DNA from: Halobacillus naozhouensis
GTDB lineage: Bacteria > Bacillota > Bacilli > Bacillales > Halobacillaceae
Length of the DNA stretch: 64,000 nucleotides
Assembly: GCF_029714185.1 (NCBI RefSeq)
Contig: NZ_CP121671.1
Span: forward strand, 2,604,001 to 2,668,000
Direction of reading: 5' to 3'
In this document: in pieces, positions 48,481 to 58,147 of the stretch
How positions within the stretch are numbered: the stretch's first letter is position 1
How the letters are laid out: the number at the start of each line of letters is the position of its first letter
Notes under the pieces: generated by a model
What the model was told of the DNA's origin: nothing
Seen by the model: only the letters and a program-made list of their open reading frames with translations
Databases searched by the model: none
Program-made: the position numbers and the translations under genes

Positions 48481-48562
48481 ACCTAAAGCCCCCTCCTTCA
48501 CACATACAATATGTAAGAACAAAAGTGCAAGCGCCCGGGCAGACAAGACAAGCGTACCATTT

Positions 48563-48603
48563 CAAAAACCACAAGAGAAAAGCCGGAGAGCTTTTCTCTT
48601 GTG
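48563..48603 (-). terminator. Terminator of ytsJ
   Basis: A perfect 14-base stem (CACAAGAGAAAAGC with GCTTTTCTCTTGTG, loop TCTCCG) is followed by GGTTTTTG on the minus strand. Confidence 0.85.
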
Positions 48604-48609
48604 TTACCT

Positions 48610-49848
48610 TCACTCTTCATCAATAAGGGTAAGTTGTCGGGTCTTTTCTGCCACTTCTTCAGGATCTACATGATGTCTGGCTACACCTGATTCCATAGCA
48701 GCCTGCGCTACACTGGCTGCAACAGCAGGTGCTACTCTTGGATCAAATGGTGCTGGAATAACGTAATCCTCATGAAGTTCCTCATCGCTCACTAAAGAAG
48801 CAATGGCTTCCACTGCAGCAATCTTCATCTTTTCATTTATACGTGTTGCTCGAACGTCAAGAGCTCCGCGAAAAATCCCAGGGAAAGCAAGAACGTTGTT
48901 CACCTGATTAGGAAAGTCGGATCGGCCCGTCCCAATTACACGTGCGCCAGACTCCTTCGCATCCTCAGGCATAATTTCCGGTTCCGGGTTAGCCATAGCA
49001 AAAATAATAGAATCATCGTTCATTTTAGAGACCATTTCTTTAGAAAGGAGGCCTCCAACAGAAACTCCGATAAATACGTCTGCTCCTTCCATTACTTCTT
49101 CTAAACTGCCACTTACTTTATCTTTATTCGTAATTTTAGCTACTTCATCTTTTACATCATTCATTCCGTTCGGGCGACCTTCGTAAATCGCTCCTTTTGA
49201 GTCACACATAATAATGTCGCGAACGCCAAAATGGTAGAGCAATTTAATAATGGCAATTCCGGCTGCTCCTGCTCCGTTAGCCACTACTTTAATTTCAGAG
49301 AAAGACTTCCCGGTAATTTTTAATGCATTAACTAACCCGGCTAGAGTTACAATCGCTGTGCCGTGCTGGTCATCATGGAAAATTGGGATATTTGTTTCTT
49401 TTTTCAAACGGTCTTCAATGATAAAACAATTTGGGGCCGCAATGTCCTCCAGGTTTACGCCACCAAAAGTAGGCTCCATTAATTTAACTGTTTGAACAAT
49501 CTCATCTATGTCTCTAGTATTTAAGCAGATCGGAAACGCATCTACACCGGCAAAACTTTTAAAGAGGGCAGCTTTCCCTTCCATTACAGGCAGGGCTGCT
49601 TCTGGCCCGATATTCCCTAAACCCAATACCGCGGATCCATCACTAACGACAGCTACCATATTCCCTTTCATTGTATAATCATATACCGATTCTTTATGAT
49701 CATAAATCTCTTTACATGGTTCAGCAACCCCAGGAGAATAAGCGAGGCTTAAATCTTTTGAATTTCTAACAGGAACCTTTGAGTTAGTTTCCAGTTTCCC
49801 TTTATTAGCACGATGTATATGCAGTGCTTCATCACGCAAATTTGACAC
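48610..49848 (-). CDS. ytsJ: NAD(P)-dependent malic enzyme
   Basis: 412 aa from GTG 49848 (AAAGGAGCG upstream). It decarboxylates malate to pyruvate. Catalytic Tyr in LAYSPGVAEPC, Lys/Asp region MEGKAALFKSFAGVDAFP, metal site EDIAAPNCFIIE and DDQHGTAI, then the Rossmann motif NGAGAAGIAIIKLL. The ytsJ assignment follows from length and position next to accDA and dnaE. YtsJ is the main, NADP-using malic enzyme of B. subtilis. Confidence 0.95.
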   Translation of the reverse strand: MSNLRDEALHIHRANKGKLETNSKVPVRNSKDLSLAYSPGVAEPCKEIYDHKESVYDYTMKGNMVAVVSDGSAVLGLGNIGPEAALPVMEGKAALFKSFAGVDAFPICLNTRDIDEIVQTVKLMEPTFGGVNLEDIAAPNCFIIEDRLKKETNIPIFHDDQHGTAIVTLAGLVNALKITGKSFSEIKVVANGAGAAGIAIIKLLYHFGVRDIIMCDSKGAIYEGRPNGMNDVKDEVAKITNKDKVSGSLEEVMEGADVFIGVSVGGLLSKEMVSKMNDDSIIFAMANPEPEIMPEDAKESGARVIGTGRSDFPNQVNNVLAFPGIFRGALDVRATRINEKMKIAAVEAIASLVSDEELHEDYVIPAPFDPRVAPAVAASVAQAAMESGVARHHVDPEEVAEKTRQLTLIDEE

Positions 49849-49890
49849 GAGTACACGCTCCTTTATAACAGATAGAATAAAGCCGATTTG

Positions 49891-49903
49891 GTGGTCAGAC
49901 CAC
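49891..49903. promoter_or_regulatory. GntR/FadR-type operator at ytsJ
   Basis: GTGGTCAGACCAC is a perfect palindrome around a central A, containing TGGTCAGACCA, the hallmark of FadR/PdhR-type GntR regulators. It lies about 14 bases beyond the -10 box, over the early transcribed region. Confidence 0.7.
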
Positions 49904-49916
49904 TATTAACCTCTTC

Positions 49917-49944
49917 ATTATAACAGATCGATTTGGGCTGTAAA
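49917..49944 (-). promoter_or_regulatory. ytsJ promoter
   Basis: TTTACA (49939-49944), 16 bases, extended -10 TGTTATAAT (TATAAT at 49917-49922). The remaining 160 bases to dnaE show no gene or hairpin. Confidence 0.7.
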
Positions 49945-50107
49945 GAATATGACTAAAGCTTTTATGCCCTAAGCGGGACCATTAGAATAAAATCGACTAA
50001 TTTCGCGTTGCTCTGAAACAAGATTAAACCTATCTACCTTAAAATCATACCAGTAGATTATTTGAGTCGTCTTGGGCGTCTTCTAATTAATTTGTCTTAC
50101 TAACCTA

Positions 50108-53100
50108 TTATCGTAAGGCAACGGAGGATAAACCAAAAAACTCGTGTAGTTTTCGTAAGCATTCTTCAGAAACAGATAAAGAATAGGATTCACTTAATTG
50201 GTAAGTTTTGCGGTCTTCAGCCAGAAAGAGCAGTACTGGTGTGTCTCCAGGAAAATAGGTCGATAATTTATTTAATCTGGCCAATGTTTGTTTTTCTTCA
50301 GATATGCTCGTTTTTATAAACAGCCTTTGTTCGGTACGATCAGATTTCTCCTCGTTATCTAAACGGGAAATCTCATTAACCACCCATTGTTTACGGCCAT
50401 TTCGCTCTTCAATCTTCCCTTCTATCACGGCAAGCATTTGTTCTGAAATCCATTGTTTCACACTTCGGTACAGTTCCGGAAAAACGACAGCGTCCATTTC
50501 TGTTGTTTCGTCGCTCACTGTCAAGAACGCCATCGGATCTCCCCGCTTCGTCCTTATCTCTTTCAGCTTTTCAATGACAACAGCTGATTTAACAGACTTT
50601 ACACCTTTTTTTTGAAGAATATCTTTCAACAGTCTAATGTTCAATCGAGTAAGCTGCTGACGGTGAACCTCAAGCGGATGTTCTGATAGATAGGTGCCTA
50701 ATACTTCTTTCTCCATGGAGAGCTGTTGTAAAACAGGGAAAGGATCGACTTTCAGCGTTTGTCTGCCCAATTCTAAATCTGAACTAAACAGGCCAGGCTG
50801 GTCCTGAAACTCTTTAAACAATTCCCCTTGTTCTAAAGCCTGATCGATACTGGCGAGCAGACTTGCTCGATTGTGCTGCAAATCATCAAACGCGCCTGCC
50901 ATGATCAAAGCTTCAATCACTGACCTGGAAACCTCTTTGTTCCGAACTCTTAAACAAAAGTCATTTAAATGTTTAAACGGCGCCTCTTTTCTGGCATTCA
51001 AGATTGCCTGGGCAGCCTGAAAACCGATCCCTTTAATGGACAAAAAACCCAGCCGGATTGCTCCATGCTCATCACGAGCATATATATGACTTTTGTTGAT
51101 CGATGGTCCTTTTATTGAAGTTCCTAAATCTTTTGCTTCCCGTAAATATGTTGATAACTTATCGCGGTCACCTATTGTTGAATTAATAAGTTCTGCTAAA
51201 AAATAAGAAGGGTAATGTGCCTTCAGATAAGCCAACTGATAAGAAATCATACTATAAGCCACAGCATGACTTCGATTAAACCCATAATTCGAAAACTTAA
51301 CAATCCAGTCAAACAACTCATTTGCCACATCATCAGTGTAGCCTGTTTCTACCGTCCTCGAAATGAATTGCTCTCGCTGCTGTACAAGTATTTCTCTTTG
51401 TTTCTTACTTACTGCCCGTCTTAATAAGTCTGCCTCTCCCAGTGAATATCCTGCCATTTTCTTAGCAACTTGCATAATTTGTTCTTGATAGACGAGCACT
51501 CCAAACGTTGATTTTAGGATCGGCTGCAAATCAGGATGAGGATAATCAATTTCCTCTACTCCATGCTTTCTATTGATATAGACTGGAATGTATTCCATTG
51601 GACCAGGACGATAGAGGGCGTTAACGGCAACGACATCCTCAAAGTGACTTGGTTTTAATCGACGAAGGACATCCTTCATCCCTTGTGATTCCAGCTGAAA
51701 CACGCCATTTGTTTTTCCCTTCTGTAACAGTTCAAATGATTGATTATCGACAAGAGGAATTCCTTTAATGGAAAAATTCGAATCTCTGTAATCCTGAATT
51801 TTCTTTTCTATTCTTCTCATCAAAGAAAGGTTCCGAAGACCAAGAAAGTCCATCTTTAACAGGCCGACAGCCTCGATGTCCCCCATCGCAAATTGAGTAA
51901 GCTGAACATCACCTTGCCCTTGCATCAGGGCTGTATATTCAATAAGTGGCTGCTCACTGATCACTACCCCCGCTGCGTGGGTAGAAACATGTCGTGGCAG
52001 TCCTTCCAGTTTACTTGCCAGCTGGAACACTTTTTGTAAATGAGGAGAGGAGCGAATGTATTCTTTTAATGCTGAAGATTTTTGCACCTGCTGCCTCAAT
52101 TTACTGGATGACCCTCCTTTAATATGATTAAGAATAAAGGAAGCATCCCTGTGATCCACATTCATCGTTTTAAACAGCTCCCGTAATACACTTCGTGAGG
52201 CAAAAGTACCAAACGTACAAATTTGGGCAACGTGTTCCTTCCCATATTTATTTGCTACGTACTCAATCACTTCATCACGCCTGTCGTCTGGAAAATCAAT
52301 ATCTATATCAGGCATAGTCAACCGTTCAGGATTTAAAAATCGTTCAAAAAACAGGTGATATTCCAGGGGGTCAACCTGTGTGATGCCTAACAAATAGCTA
52401 ACGATCGAACCAGCAGCCGAACCCCTTCCTGGTCCTGCCTCCATACCAGCTTCTCTAGCATAATCGATGAAATCCCACACAATGAGAAAGTAATCACTGA
52501 AATTCATAGAGGTGATGACCTTCAGCTCATGTTCCAACCTTTCCCTTGCCTCCTGTTGATTCTCTGTATACTTTCTTGTTAATTCACGTTCACAAAGAAA
52601 GCGTAAAAATTGGGCAGAGGATTTTCCGTCCGGTACAGGGAATGAAGGGATAAGCTGCTGGTGGAGATCAAGCTGGATGTTACAGGACTCCACAATAGTT
52701 TGATTGGCCTCCAGCACTTCCGGCCACCAATCTTTATAATAATTTTCTACTTCCGCGGATGGTTTTAAATATTGATGATGACTGCTAATCTCATCAAGCG
52801 TAAATGTTTCGTCACGATCAATGGCGCGTAAACATTCATACGCCTCAGCGTCATCAGCATTAAGATAGCGAACCTCATTCATCGCTGTCACCGGTATGCC
52901 GCTTTGCATTGACCACTCTTTCAATGGGTGGTGAAGCTGCCGTTCTATGTGAACACCATAATCTTTTACACCTAAATATACCTCATCGAAATAAAGCCGC
53001 CAGTTCGACAAGTCATCCTCAACATCCTCAGTCATGCCATTGAGAATCGAAGGACCCCAGGAAGTTTCAGAAACGGAAACAATCGCAATGAGATCCGCAG

Positions 53101-53437
53101 GATATACAGGTATATCCTCAAGGGAAATCTCCTCTGATGCCTGCCTCAATGTACTTATAGACAGTAGCTCCTGGTAGCCTTGCTTACTTTTCGCAAGCAA
53201 TACGACTGGAAAGTATTCTCCCTTATACAGTAGTTGTATTTTCATTCCTAATAAAGGCTTTATCCCTGCCTCAAGACAAGCCCTGTAAAAAGCTACGGCT
53301 CCACTCATTACGTTGTCATCTGTGAGCGCAAGGGAAGTGAAACCAAGTTCTTTCGCTTTTTTTACAAGAGAAGGGATTTGGATCGTACTGTTCATTAGGC
53401 TATATCCACTATGTACATGTAAATGTGTAAACGACAT
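50108..53437 (-). CDS. dnaE: DNA polymerase III subunit alpha DnaE
   Basis: 1109 aa from ATG 53437 (AAGGTGG, 5-base gap). In Bacillus, DnaE extends RNA primers before handing over to PolC. The PHP domain begins FTHLHVHSGYSLMNST. The polymerase core has GPGRGSAAGSIVSYLLGIT, PDIDIDFPDDRRDEV (catalytic Asp) and GVFQLESQGM. Then come helix-hairpin-helix (IKGIGFQAAQAIL), a beta-binding region and an OB fold (SAVVIEKLKEIRTKRGDPMAFLTV). It has no intrinsic exonuclease. Confidence 0.97.
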   Translation of the reverse strand: MSFTHLHVHSGYSLMNSTIQIPSLVKKAKELGFTSLALTDDNVMSGAVAFYRACLEAGIKPLLGMKIQLLYKGEYFPVVLLAKSKQGYQELLSISTLRQASEEISLEDIPVYPADLIAIVSVSETSWGPSILNGMTEDVEDDLSNWRLYFDEVYLGVKDYGVHIERQLHHPLKEWSMQSGIPVTAMNEVRYLNADDAEAYECLRAIDRDETFTLDEISSHHQYLKPSAEVENYYKDWWPEVLEANQTIVESCNIQLDLHQQLIPSFPVPDGKSSAQFLRFLCERELTRKYTENQQEARERLEHELKVITSMNFSDYFLIVWDFIDYAREAGMEAGPGRGSAAGSIVSYLLGITQVDPLEYHLFFERFLNPERLTMPDIDIDFPDDRRDEVIEYVANKYGKEHVAQICTFGTFASRSVLRELFKTMNVDHRDASFILNHIKGGSSSKLRQQVQKSSALKEYIRSSPHLQKVFQLASKLEGLPRHVSTHAAGVVISEQPLIEYTALMQGQGDVQLTQFAMGDIEAVGLLKMDFLGLRNLSLMRRIEKKIQDYRDSNFSIKGIPLVDNQSFELLQKGKTNGVFQLESQGMKDVLRRLKPSHFEDVVAVNALYRPGPMEYIPVYINRKHGVEEIDYPHPDLQPILKSTFGVLVYQEQIMQVAKKMAGYSLGEADLLRRAVSKKQREILVQQREQFISRTVETGYTDDVANELFDWIVKFSNYGFNRSHAVAYSMISYQLAYLKAHYPSYFLAELINSTIGDRDKLSTYLREAKDLGTSIKGPSINKSHIYARDEHGAIRLGFLSIKGIGFQAAQAILNARKEAPFKHLNDFCLRVRNKEVSRSVIEALIMAGAFDDLQHNRASLLASIDQALEQGELFKEFQDQPGLFSSDLELGRQTLKVDPFPVLQQLSMEKEVLGTYLSEHPLEVHRQQLTRLNIRLLKDILQKKGVKSVKSAVVIEKLKEIRTKRGDPMAFLTVSDETTEMDAVVFPELYRSVKQWISEQMLAVIEGKIEERNGRKQWVVNEISRLDNEEKSDRTEQRLFIKTSISEEKQTLARLNKLSTYFPGDTPVLLFLAEDRKTYQLSESYSLSVSEECLRKLHEFFGLSSVALR

Positions 53438-53577
53438 CGGAGCCACCTTCTTTCTATCTTATATTATATGGAAGTTATCCCACCTAAGAAAGCCTCCTGC
53501 ATAATTCCTTAAAGCTAAGAATATTTTGAGTAATAAGTGAAATCTTTAATAACTTTTTTAGCAGAAAGAGGGACGAG

Positions 53578-53913
53578 ATGGAAGAGGAAAGACTTATTGT
53601 ATCCATGATCCAATGCTTTTTCATTGCTTTTGGTGTAATAATGGGAGGAACCTTAATCGGCAGTATTGGCAGCTTCCTCACCGGTGAAGCTCCTCTTACC
53701 TCTATGTATAGAATTGCAAAAGCCCTGCGCATTTGGGCGATCGTAGCCGCAATTGGAGGGACTTTTGACGCAATCAGCAATTTTGAAAAAGGTATATTTG
53801 ACGGTTCAACGTTTGATTTGTTTAAACAAGTGATGATTATCGTCTCAGCCATGGGAGGTGTCCAAGCTGCCCTTCTACTATTCGAATTCCTGCTTGGGGA
53901 GGAGGTTACTTAA
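53578..53913 (+). CDS. ytrH: Sporulation membrane protein YtrH
   Basis: 111 aa with three hydrophobic helices (about 8-33, 48-66, 82-105). It matches YtrH, a mother-cell (sigma-E) protein needed for full spore resistance in B. subtilis. GAGGGA precedes the ATG. Its stop overlaps the ytrI start by one base (TAATG), giving translational coupling. Confidence 0.9.
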   Translation: MEEERLIVSMIQCFFIAFGVIMGGTLIGSIGSFLTGEAPLTSMYRIAKALRIWAIVAAIGGTFDAISNFEKGIFDGSTFDLFKQVMIIVSAMGGVQAALLLFEFLLGEEVT

Positions 53914-54416
53914 TGTACATCCCTCCACAAGTTAGAAGTACCGAGTGGCGACGCTTCTTTGCAGGAATGGTATTTGGGATCATCTTCGGATATGTATTAT
54001 TTGTATTTATAAATGGTCAGTTACAGGAACAGCTGCTGGAAGAAAACATTGAGTTATCGACTGACCTCAAGGACACAGAGGCGAAATACGAGAAACTGCT
54101 AAATGCGGAAGAAGAAGAAGAGGAAGAGAGAACAAAAGGACTGACAGTTCAAGAAATTGTCGTTGAATTCCAAAATGCAAAAGAACTAGAAGTGGATAAA
54201 CTTACTCAGCACCAACTTTCATCCATGGTGAAAGAGCAACTTACCTCCCTCACCGGCGAGAAAATTGAGGACGCTGCCAAGCAAAGAGAACTGATAGTCT
54301 CAGCAATTGAAAACAAACGGTTTAAAGTCGACGATTTCATTTATCTATTAACTGTCGAGCAGCTCGTAATCGCAAATGAATTAATTGTAGACATATCGAT
54401 CTCCATAGACCGATAG
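53913..54416 (+). CDS. ytrI: Sporulation membrane protein YtrI
   Basis: 167 aa. One N-terminal membrane helix (about 15-35, FFAGMVFGIIFGYVLFVF) is followed by a Glu-rich coiled coil (40-72) and a small soluble domain. YtrI is made with YtrH in the mother cell; B. subtilis mutants have reduced spore resistance. GGGGAGGAGG lies before the start, inside ytrH. Confidence 0.9.
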   Translation: MYIPPQVRSTEWRRFFAGMVFGIIFGYVLFVFINGQLQEQLLEENIELSTDLKDTEAKYEKLLNAEEEEEEERTKGLTVQEIVVEFQNAKELEVDKLTQHQLSSMVKEQLTSLTGEKIEDAAKQRELIVSAIENKRFKVDDFIYLLTVEQLVIANELIVDISISIDR

Positions 54417-54420
54417 AAAT

Positions 54421-54448
54421 GTCAGCAGGCAGATAAAGTCCTGCTGAC
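54421..54448. terminator. Hairpin between ytrI and nrnA
   Basis: GTCAGCAGG pairs with CCTGCTGAC between the convergent genes. T tracts are modest on both strands. Confidence 0.5.
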
Positions 54449-54456
54449 ACAATTTA

Positions 54457-55404
54457 TTATGAACGATAAGCCAGACAAGCAGCTTCTAATTCGTTCACGA
54501 TTTCATCTGTTTCATCCCAGGAATAGGCAGAAGCTCCTGCCGCCATCGGATGACCGCCTCCATTATGGTTGGCAGCAATTGTATTAACAACAGGTCCTTT
54601 CGAGCGCAGCCGCACACGAATTACGTCTTCCTCCTCCACAAAAAAAGCCCAAGCCAGAATTCCTTCGATATCGCCAAGCAACCCTACAAGCGCACTTGTT
54701 TCTGTCGCCGTCACGTTGTGTCTTTCAAGTATTTCCTTTGGGAGCCGCACTGTACTATATCCTGCTTCGTTTAAGGTAAAGTTCTGGAGCACATACCCTT
54801 TCAATTTAGCCACATTTATAGATGTTTTGTACATATTATTATACAGCTCAGGCCGGTCGAACGAATAGTTAACAAGCTCAGCAGCCGAAGTTAACGTATG
54901 GTTCGTTGTACTAGGAAACAAAAAACGTCCGGTATCACCGACAATTCCGGCATACACCAATCTCGCTGCTACATTGTTAAATGTAAATCCTAAATCAAAC
55001 ATTTCTTTGAAAAACGTGTATATCATTTCAGATGTTGAGCTAGCATCCGTATTGACCCAGCTCACATCTCCATAATCATCTACGACCGGGTGATGATCAA
55101 TTTTGATTAGTTTATCGCCTTTCTTATACCTCTGATCATCGATGCGTGCTTGATTCGCTGTATCACAAACAATAACAAGGGCTCCCACATAATCCCGATC
55201 TGAAACCTCATCCATTTTTGCTAAGAACTGAAGGGAAGGTTCATCATACCCTGCGATCATAACTTTCTTCGATGGAAAACTGTGCTGAATCATTTCAGCC
55301 AGACCTGCCTGTGAACCAATTGCATCCGGATCTGGACGCACATGACGATGTATGATAATCGTTTCATAATGTAGAATAGCTTCTGCAATCTCTCTCATTA
55401 ACAT
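54457..55404 (-). CDS. nrnA: Bifunctional oligoribonuclease/pAp phosphatase NrnA
   Basis: 315 aa DHH-DHHA1 protein. It degrades 2-5-mer RNAs and converts pAp to AMP. Metal-binding motifs: HRHVRPDPDAIGS, VVCDTA, KIDHHPVVD (the DHH motif) and GDTGRFLFPST. The DHHA1 substrate motif is GGGHPMAAGAS near the end. GAGAGGG lies 8 bases before the ATG. Confidence 0.95.
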   Translation of the reverse strand: MLMREIAEAILHYETIIIHRHVRPDPDAIGSQAGLAEMIQHSFPSKKVMIAGYDEPSLQFLAKMDEVSDRDYVGALVIVCDTANQARIDDQRYKKGDKLIKIDHHPVVDDYGDVSWVNTDASSTSEMIYTFFKEMFDLGFTFNNVAARLVYAGIVGDTGRFLFPSTTNHTLTSAAELVNYSFDRPELYNNMYKTSINVAKLKGYVLQNFTLNEAGYSTVRLPKEILERHNVTATETSALVGLLGDIEGILAWAFFVEEEDVIRVRLRSKGPVVNTIAANHNGGGHPMAAGASAYSWDETDEIVNELEAACLAYRS

Positions 55405-55531
55405 TATTTCAACCCTCTCTCTATCATTCCTGTTCTAATTAAAACACAAAAGTTAGTGCGATAGGTAGCAAAACCGTGAGAAACAAGCTACAATTAATGA
55501 GTAACTATTTATCATCAGGAGTCGATTCAGA

Positions 55532-55822
55532 TTGATCATTTTCCCAATTATTATCCTTATCTCATTTGTGCTTTACATTTACTATAAAGTGATGCTTGTA
55601 AAGTCTCGTGATCCTTTAGAACAATCCTATATGAACAGTAAAGCGAAAGTATTCCTTGGCATCTTTGTTTTTTTCTTCGGGATCAATCAATATCTTTATT
55701 ACGAAACTCAACTCTCTTTATTTATTGGAATTCTATTCCTAGTCATAGGCGGGTTCCAATTGCGGCTTGGCATGAAAATGACCCGCCATTACCGGAATGA
55801 ATTTAGAAAGCACCGTGCATAA
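55532..55822 (+). CDS. ytpI: YtpI family membrane protein
   Basis: 96 aa from TTG 55532 (AGGAG 10 bases upstream). Three membrane helices at about 2-20, 38-56 and 60-80, with the conserved KSRDPLEQSYMNSKAKVFLG between the first two. Function unknown. Position between nrnA and ytoI is the same in B. subtilis. Confidence 0.85.
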   Translation: MIIFPIIILISFVLYIYYKVMLVKSRDPLEQSYMNSKAKVFLGIFVFFFGINQYLYYETQLSLFIGILFLVIGGFQLRLGMKMTRHYRNEFRKHRA

Positions 55823-55846
55823 CCTTGAAACTAATATTCAGGGAGA

Positions 55847-55893
55847 AAAACAGCTGTCTCAATCGATACGGAATGTAAATCCGATTTTGAGGC
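55847..55893. terminator. Bidirectional terminator between ytpI and ytoI
   Basis: AAAACAGCTGTCTCAAT pairs with TTTGAGGCAGCTGTTTT, giving T tracts for both convergent genes. Confidence 0.75.
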
Positions 55894-55900
55894 AGCTGTT

Positions 55901-57214
55901 TTATCTATCTATAAGCTGTGCCATTAATAATGCTTTACCAACAATAGCCTGATCATGGTGCACTTCTATATCCACTTTAGCAAACTTTCTGCCCACTTCA
56001 AGAATCTCTGGCTTAATCTGAATTTCACTCTCTAATTGTACGGGCTTAATGAAAAAGACGGATATGTTTTCAACAACCAAGTCTCCTTTTTTATGCTTGC
56101 TTAACAGCCTGCTGGTAGATTCTGTGATGAGCGATGTAAACACCCCATAGGACATAGTCCCAAGTTGATTGGTCATCTGGGGAGTCACTTTTGTTTTTAA
56201 CAAGAACTCACCATTTTCCGTTTCCCCTAATTCAAGCTGGCTTGTTATGAGATCGTCAATGGTTTCTCCCACCTGAGGCTGGCGCTGAATTTGCTGCAGG
56301 GCTTTTAATACATCTTGCCTTGAGATAATCCCTTGAAGCTTATGTGCCGGGTCTACCACAGGCATAAGTTCGATCCCTTCCCAGACCATCATATGGGCAG
56401 CATTCGCTAAAGAGGTTTTCGTATGAACGATCATCGGATTCTTCGTCATAACCTTATCTATTCTAACCTGCTTTTCTTTTCCGATTACGTCTTTTGATGT
56501 AATCATCCCCACAACTCGATTCTTTGCATCCACTACAGGATACCTGCTGTGCAAAGTTTCCTCATTCAGCCGGTGCCAGTCCTGCACACAATCTTTCGTT
56601 GTTAAGAATTTTGCTTCATCGAATGGTGTGTAGATGTCATTGACTAGCACGATTTCCTTTTTAATAAGCTGATCATAGATAGCGCGGTTGATCATGGCAG
56701 CAACCGTAAACGTGTCATAACTCGTTGAAATAACAGGCAGTTTCTTTTCATCAGCAAGTCGCTTAACAGCGTCGGTAGTATCAAAACCGCCAGTAACCAA
56801 TACCGCAGCACCTTCTTTTACTGCGAGCTCGTGTGCATTCGTCCGATTCCCAACAATCAGAAGCGAACCAGCTTCCGTATAACGCATCATCGCATCCAGC
56901 TTCATAGCCCCAATGACAAATTTACTTAATGTTTTGTATAACCCTTCCCTTCCACCAAGCACTTGTCCGTCTACTATGTTAATAATTTCAGCGAACGTTA
57001 ATCGTTCTATGTTTTCTCTCTTCTTTTTCTCAATTCGGATCGTCCCCACACGTTCGATCGTACTAACAAGATCCTGATTTTCTGCTTCCTTAATGGCACG
57101 ATATGCGGTTCCTTCACTTACATTTAGAGCCTTTGCTATTCCCCTCACTGAGATTTTACTTCCCACAGAGAGGGAGTCTATGTGGTCCAGAATCTGCTCA
57201 TGTTTGGTAGCCAT
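55901..57214 (-). CDS. ytoI: HTH-DRTGG-CBS-hotdog protein YtoI
   Basis: 437 aa multi-domain regulator. A DeoR/GntR-like winged helix (1-65, RGIAKALNVSEGTAYRAIKE) is followed by a DRTGG domain (about 70-185), two CBS repeats (about 190-310) and a C-terminal hotdog domain (about 325-430, YGVFTSLITESTSRLL). The parts suggest a transcription factor that reads an adenylated ligand and perhaps an acyl thioester; neither ligand nor target is known. GGTGAGA precedes the ATG. Confidence 0.88.
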   Translation of the reverse strand: MATKHEQILDHIDSLSVGSKISVRGIAKALNVSEGTAYRAIKEAENQDLVSTIERVGTIRIEKKKRENIERLTFAEIINIVDGQVLGGREGLYKTLSKFVIGAMKLDAMMRYTEAGSLLIVGNRTNAHELAVKEGAAVLVTGGFDTTDAVKRLADEKKLPVISTSYDTFTVAAMINRAIYDQLIKKEIVLVNDIYTPFDEAKFLTTKDCVQDWHRLNEETLHSRYPVVDAKNRVVGMITSKDVIGKEKQVRIDKVMTKNPMIVHTKTSLANAAHMMVWEGIELMPVVDPAHKLQGIISRQDVLKALQQIQRQPQVGETIDDLITSQLELGETENGEFLLKTKVTPQMTNQLGTMSYGVFTSLITESTSRLLSKHKKGDLVVENISVFFIKPVQLESEIQIKPEILEVGRKFAKVDIEVHHDQAIVGKALLMAQLIDR

Positions 57215-57397
57215 TTTCTCTCACCAATCTTTCCAACTGTACTAATAAATTAATCGTTGATTGTTATTATACTAGTGATACAGTTTAACCGCAATTTTTA
57301 CAACATAAACAAAGGCTTACCTTTTAATCATGCTTTTTCGGAGAAAAAAAGTTGTAGGGAGGCAGAAGATTATCTAGATTTATTAGCTGAAACAAGC

Positions 57398-57425
57398 ACA
57401 AAAAACCCGCGGAATCTCCGCGGGT
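57398..57425 (-). terminator. Terminator of ytkL
   Basis: CCCGCGGA and TCCGCGGG pair around GATT on the minus strand, followed by TTTTTTG. Confidence 0.9.
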
Positions 57426-57436
57426 CTCTCATCTCT

Positions 57437-58117
57437 CTAAAGTTCGATTAAATCACCAGGCTGTAACGCTTTTCCTCTCCCTGGTTTCACTTTTGAAGCA
57501 AAACCTTCACCATCTTGGTTAATTAAATCGAAGGTGTTGTAATGAACCGGGACTACTTGTTTCGCGTTAAGCCACTCTGCAGCAGTCAATGCGTCCTCTG
57601 GGCCCATTGTAAAGTTATCTCCGATTGGGAGAAATGCCAGATCAATATCATTTCGTTCGCCAATCATCTTCATATCTGTAAACAATCCAGTATCCCCAGC
57701 ATGGAAAATCGTTTTCCCATCAATGGTTAATAAAATTCCTGTAGGCATTCCTGTATATATGATCGTTCCATCCTCTTCAGTATAAGAAGAACCGTGGAAT
57801 GCCTGGGTGAATTTCACTTCCCCAAAGTCAAATTCCTTACTGCCTCCAATATACATCGGATGGGTATTTAACCCTTTACTTCCCAGATAAGAAGCTAATT
57901 CAAAAGGCGCAATGATTTGTGACTCATTGCGATTTGCGATTGCAAAAGTGTCCCCAACATGATCATTGTGACCATGTGTTAATAAAATCACATCAGCCTG
58001 CACATCATCGGCATTTAAATCCGTATTCCCATTATCTGAAATGAACGGATCAAACAAAATTGTTTTTCCATGAGCTTCAACTTTTACAACAGAATGTCCA
58101 TGATAAGATACTTTCAC
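57437..58117 (-). CDS. ytkL: Metal-dependent hydrolase YtkL (beta-lactamase fold)
   Basis: 226 aa from GTG 58117 with AAAGGAG 7 bases upstream, giving [10 protein letters not shown] as in B. subtilis YtkL. The zinc motif is [11 protein letters not shown] (HxHxDH); further ligands are in [16 protein letters not shown] (Asp) and VPVHYNTF. UlaG/RNase Z-like fold, substrate unknown. It begins 30 bases after the membrane aminopropyltransferase gene, with no terminator between, so both are probably on one transcript. Confidence 0.92.
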   Translation of the reverse strand: MKVSYHGHSVVKVEAHGKTILFDPFISDNGNTDLNADDVQADVILLTHGHNDHVGDTFAIANRNESQIIAPFELASYLGSKGLNTHPMYIGGSKEFDFGEVKFTQAFHGSSYTEEDGTIIYTGMPTGILLTIDGKTIFHAGDTGLFTDMKMIGERNDIDLAFLPIGDNFTMGPEDALTAAEWLNAKQVVPVHYNTFDLINQDGEGFASKVKPGRGKALQPGDLIEL

Positions 58118-58147
58118 ACTTACACTCCTTTTCACTTTTTACCCTCC

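Noticed and set aside
53484..53852. 122-codon minus-strand frame opposite ytrH
   Set aside because: ytrH on the plus strand has a ribosome site, known family and coupled partner; this is its shadow.
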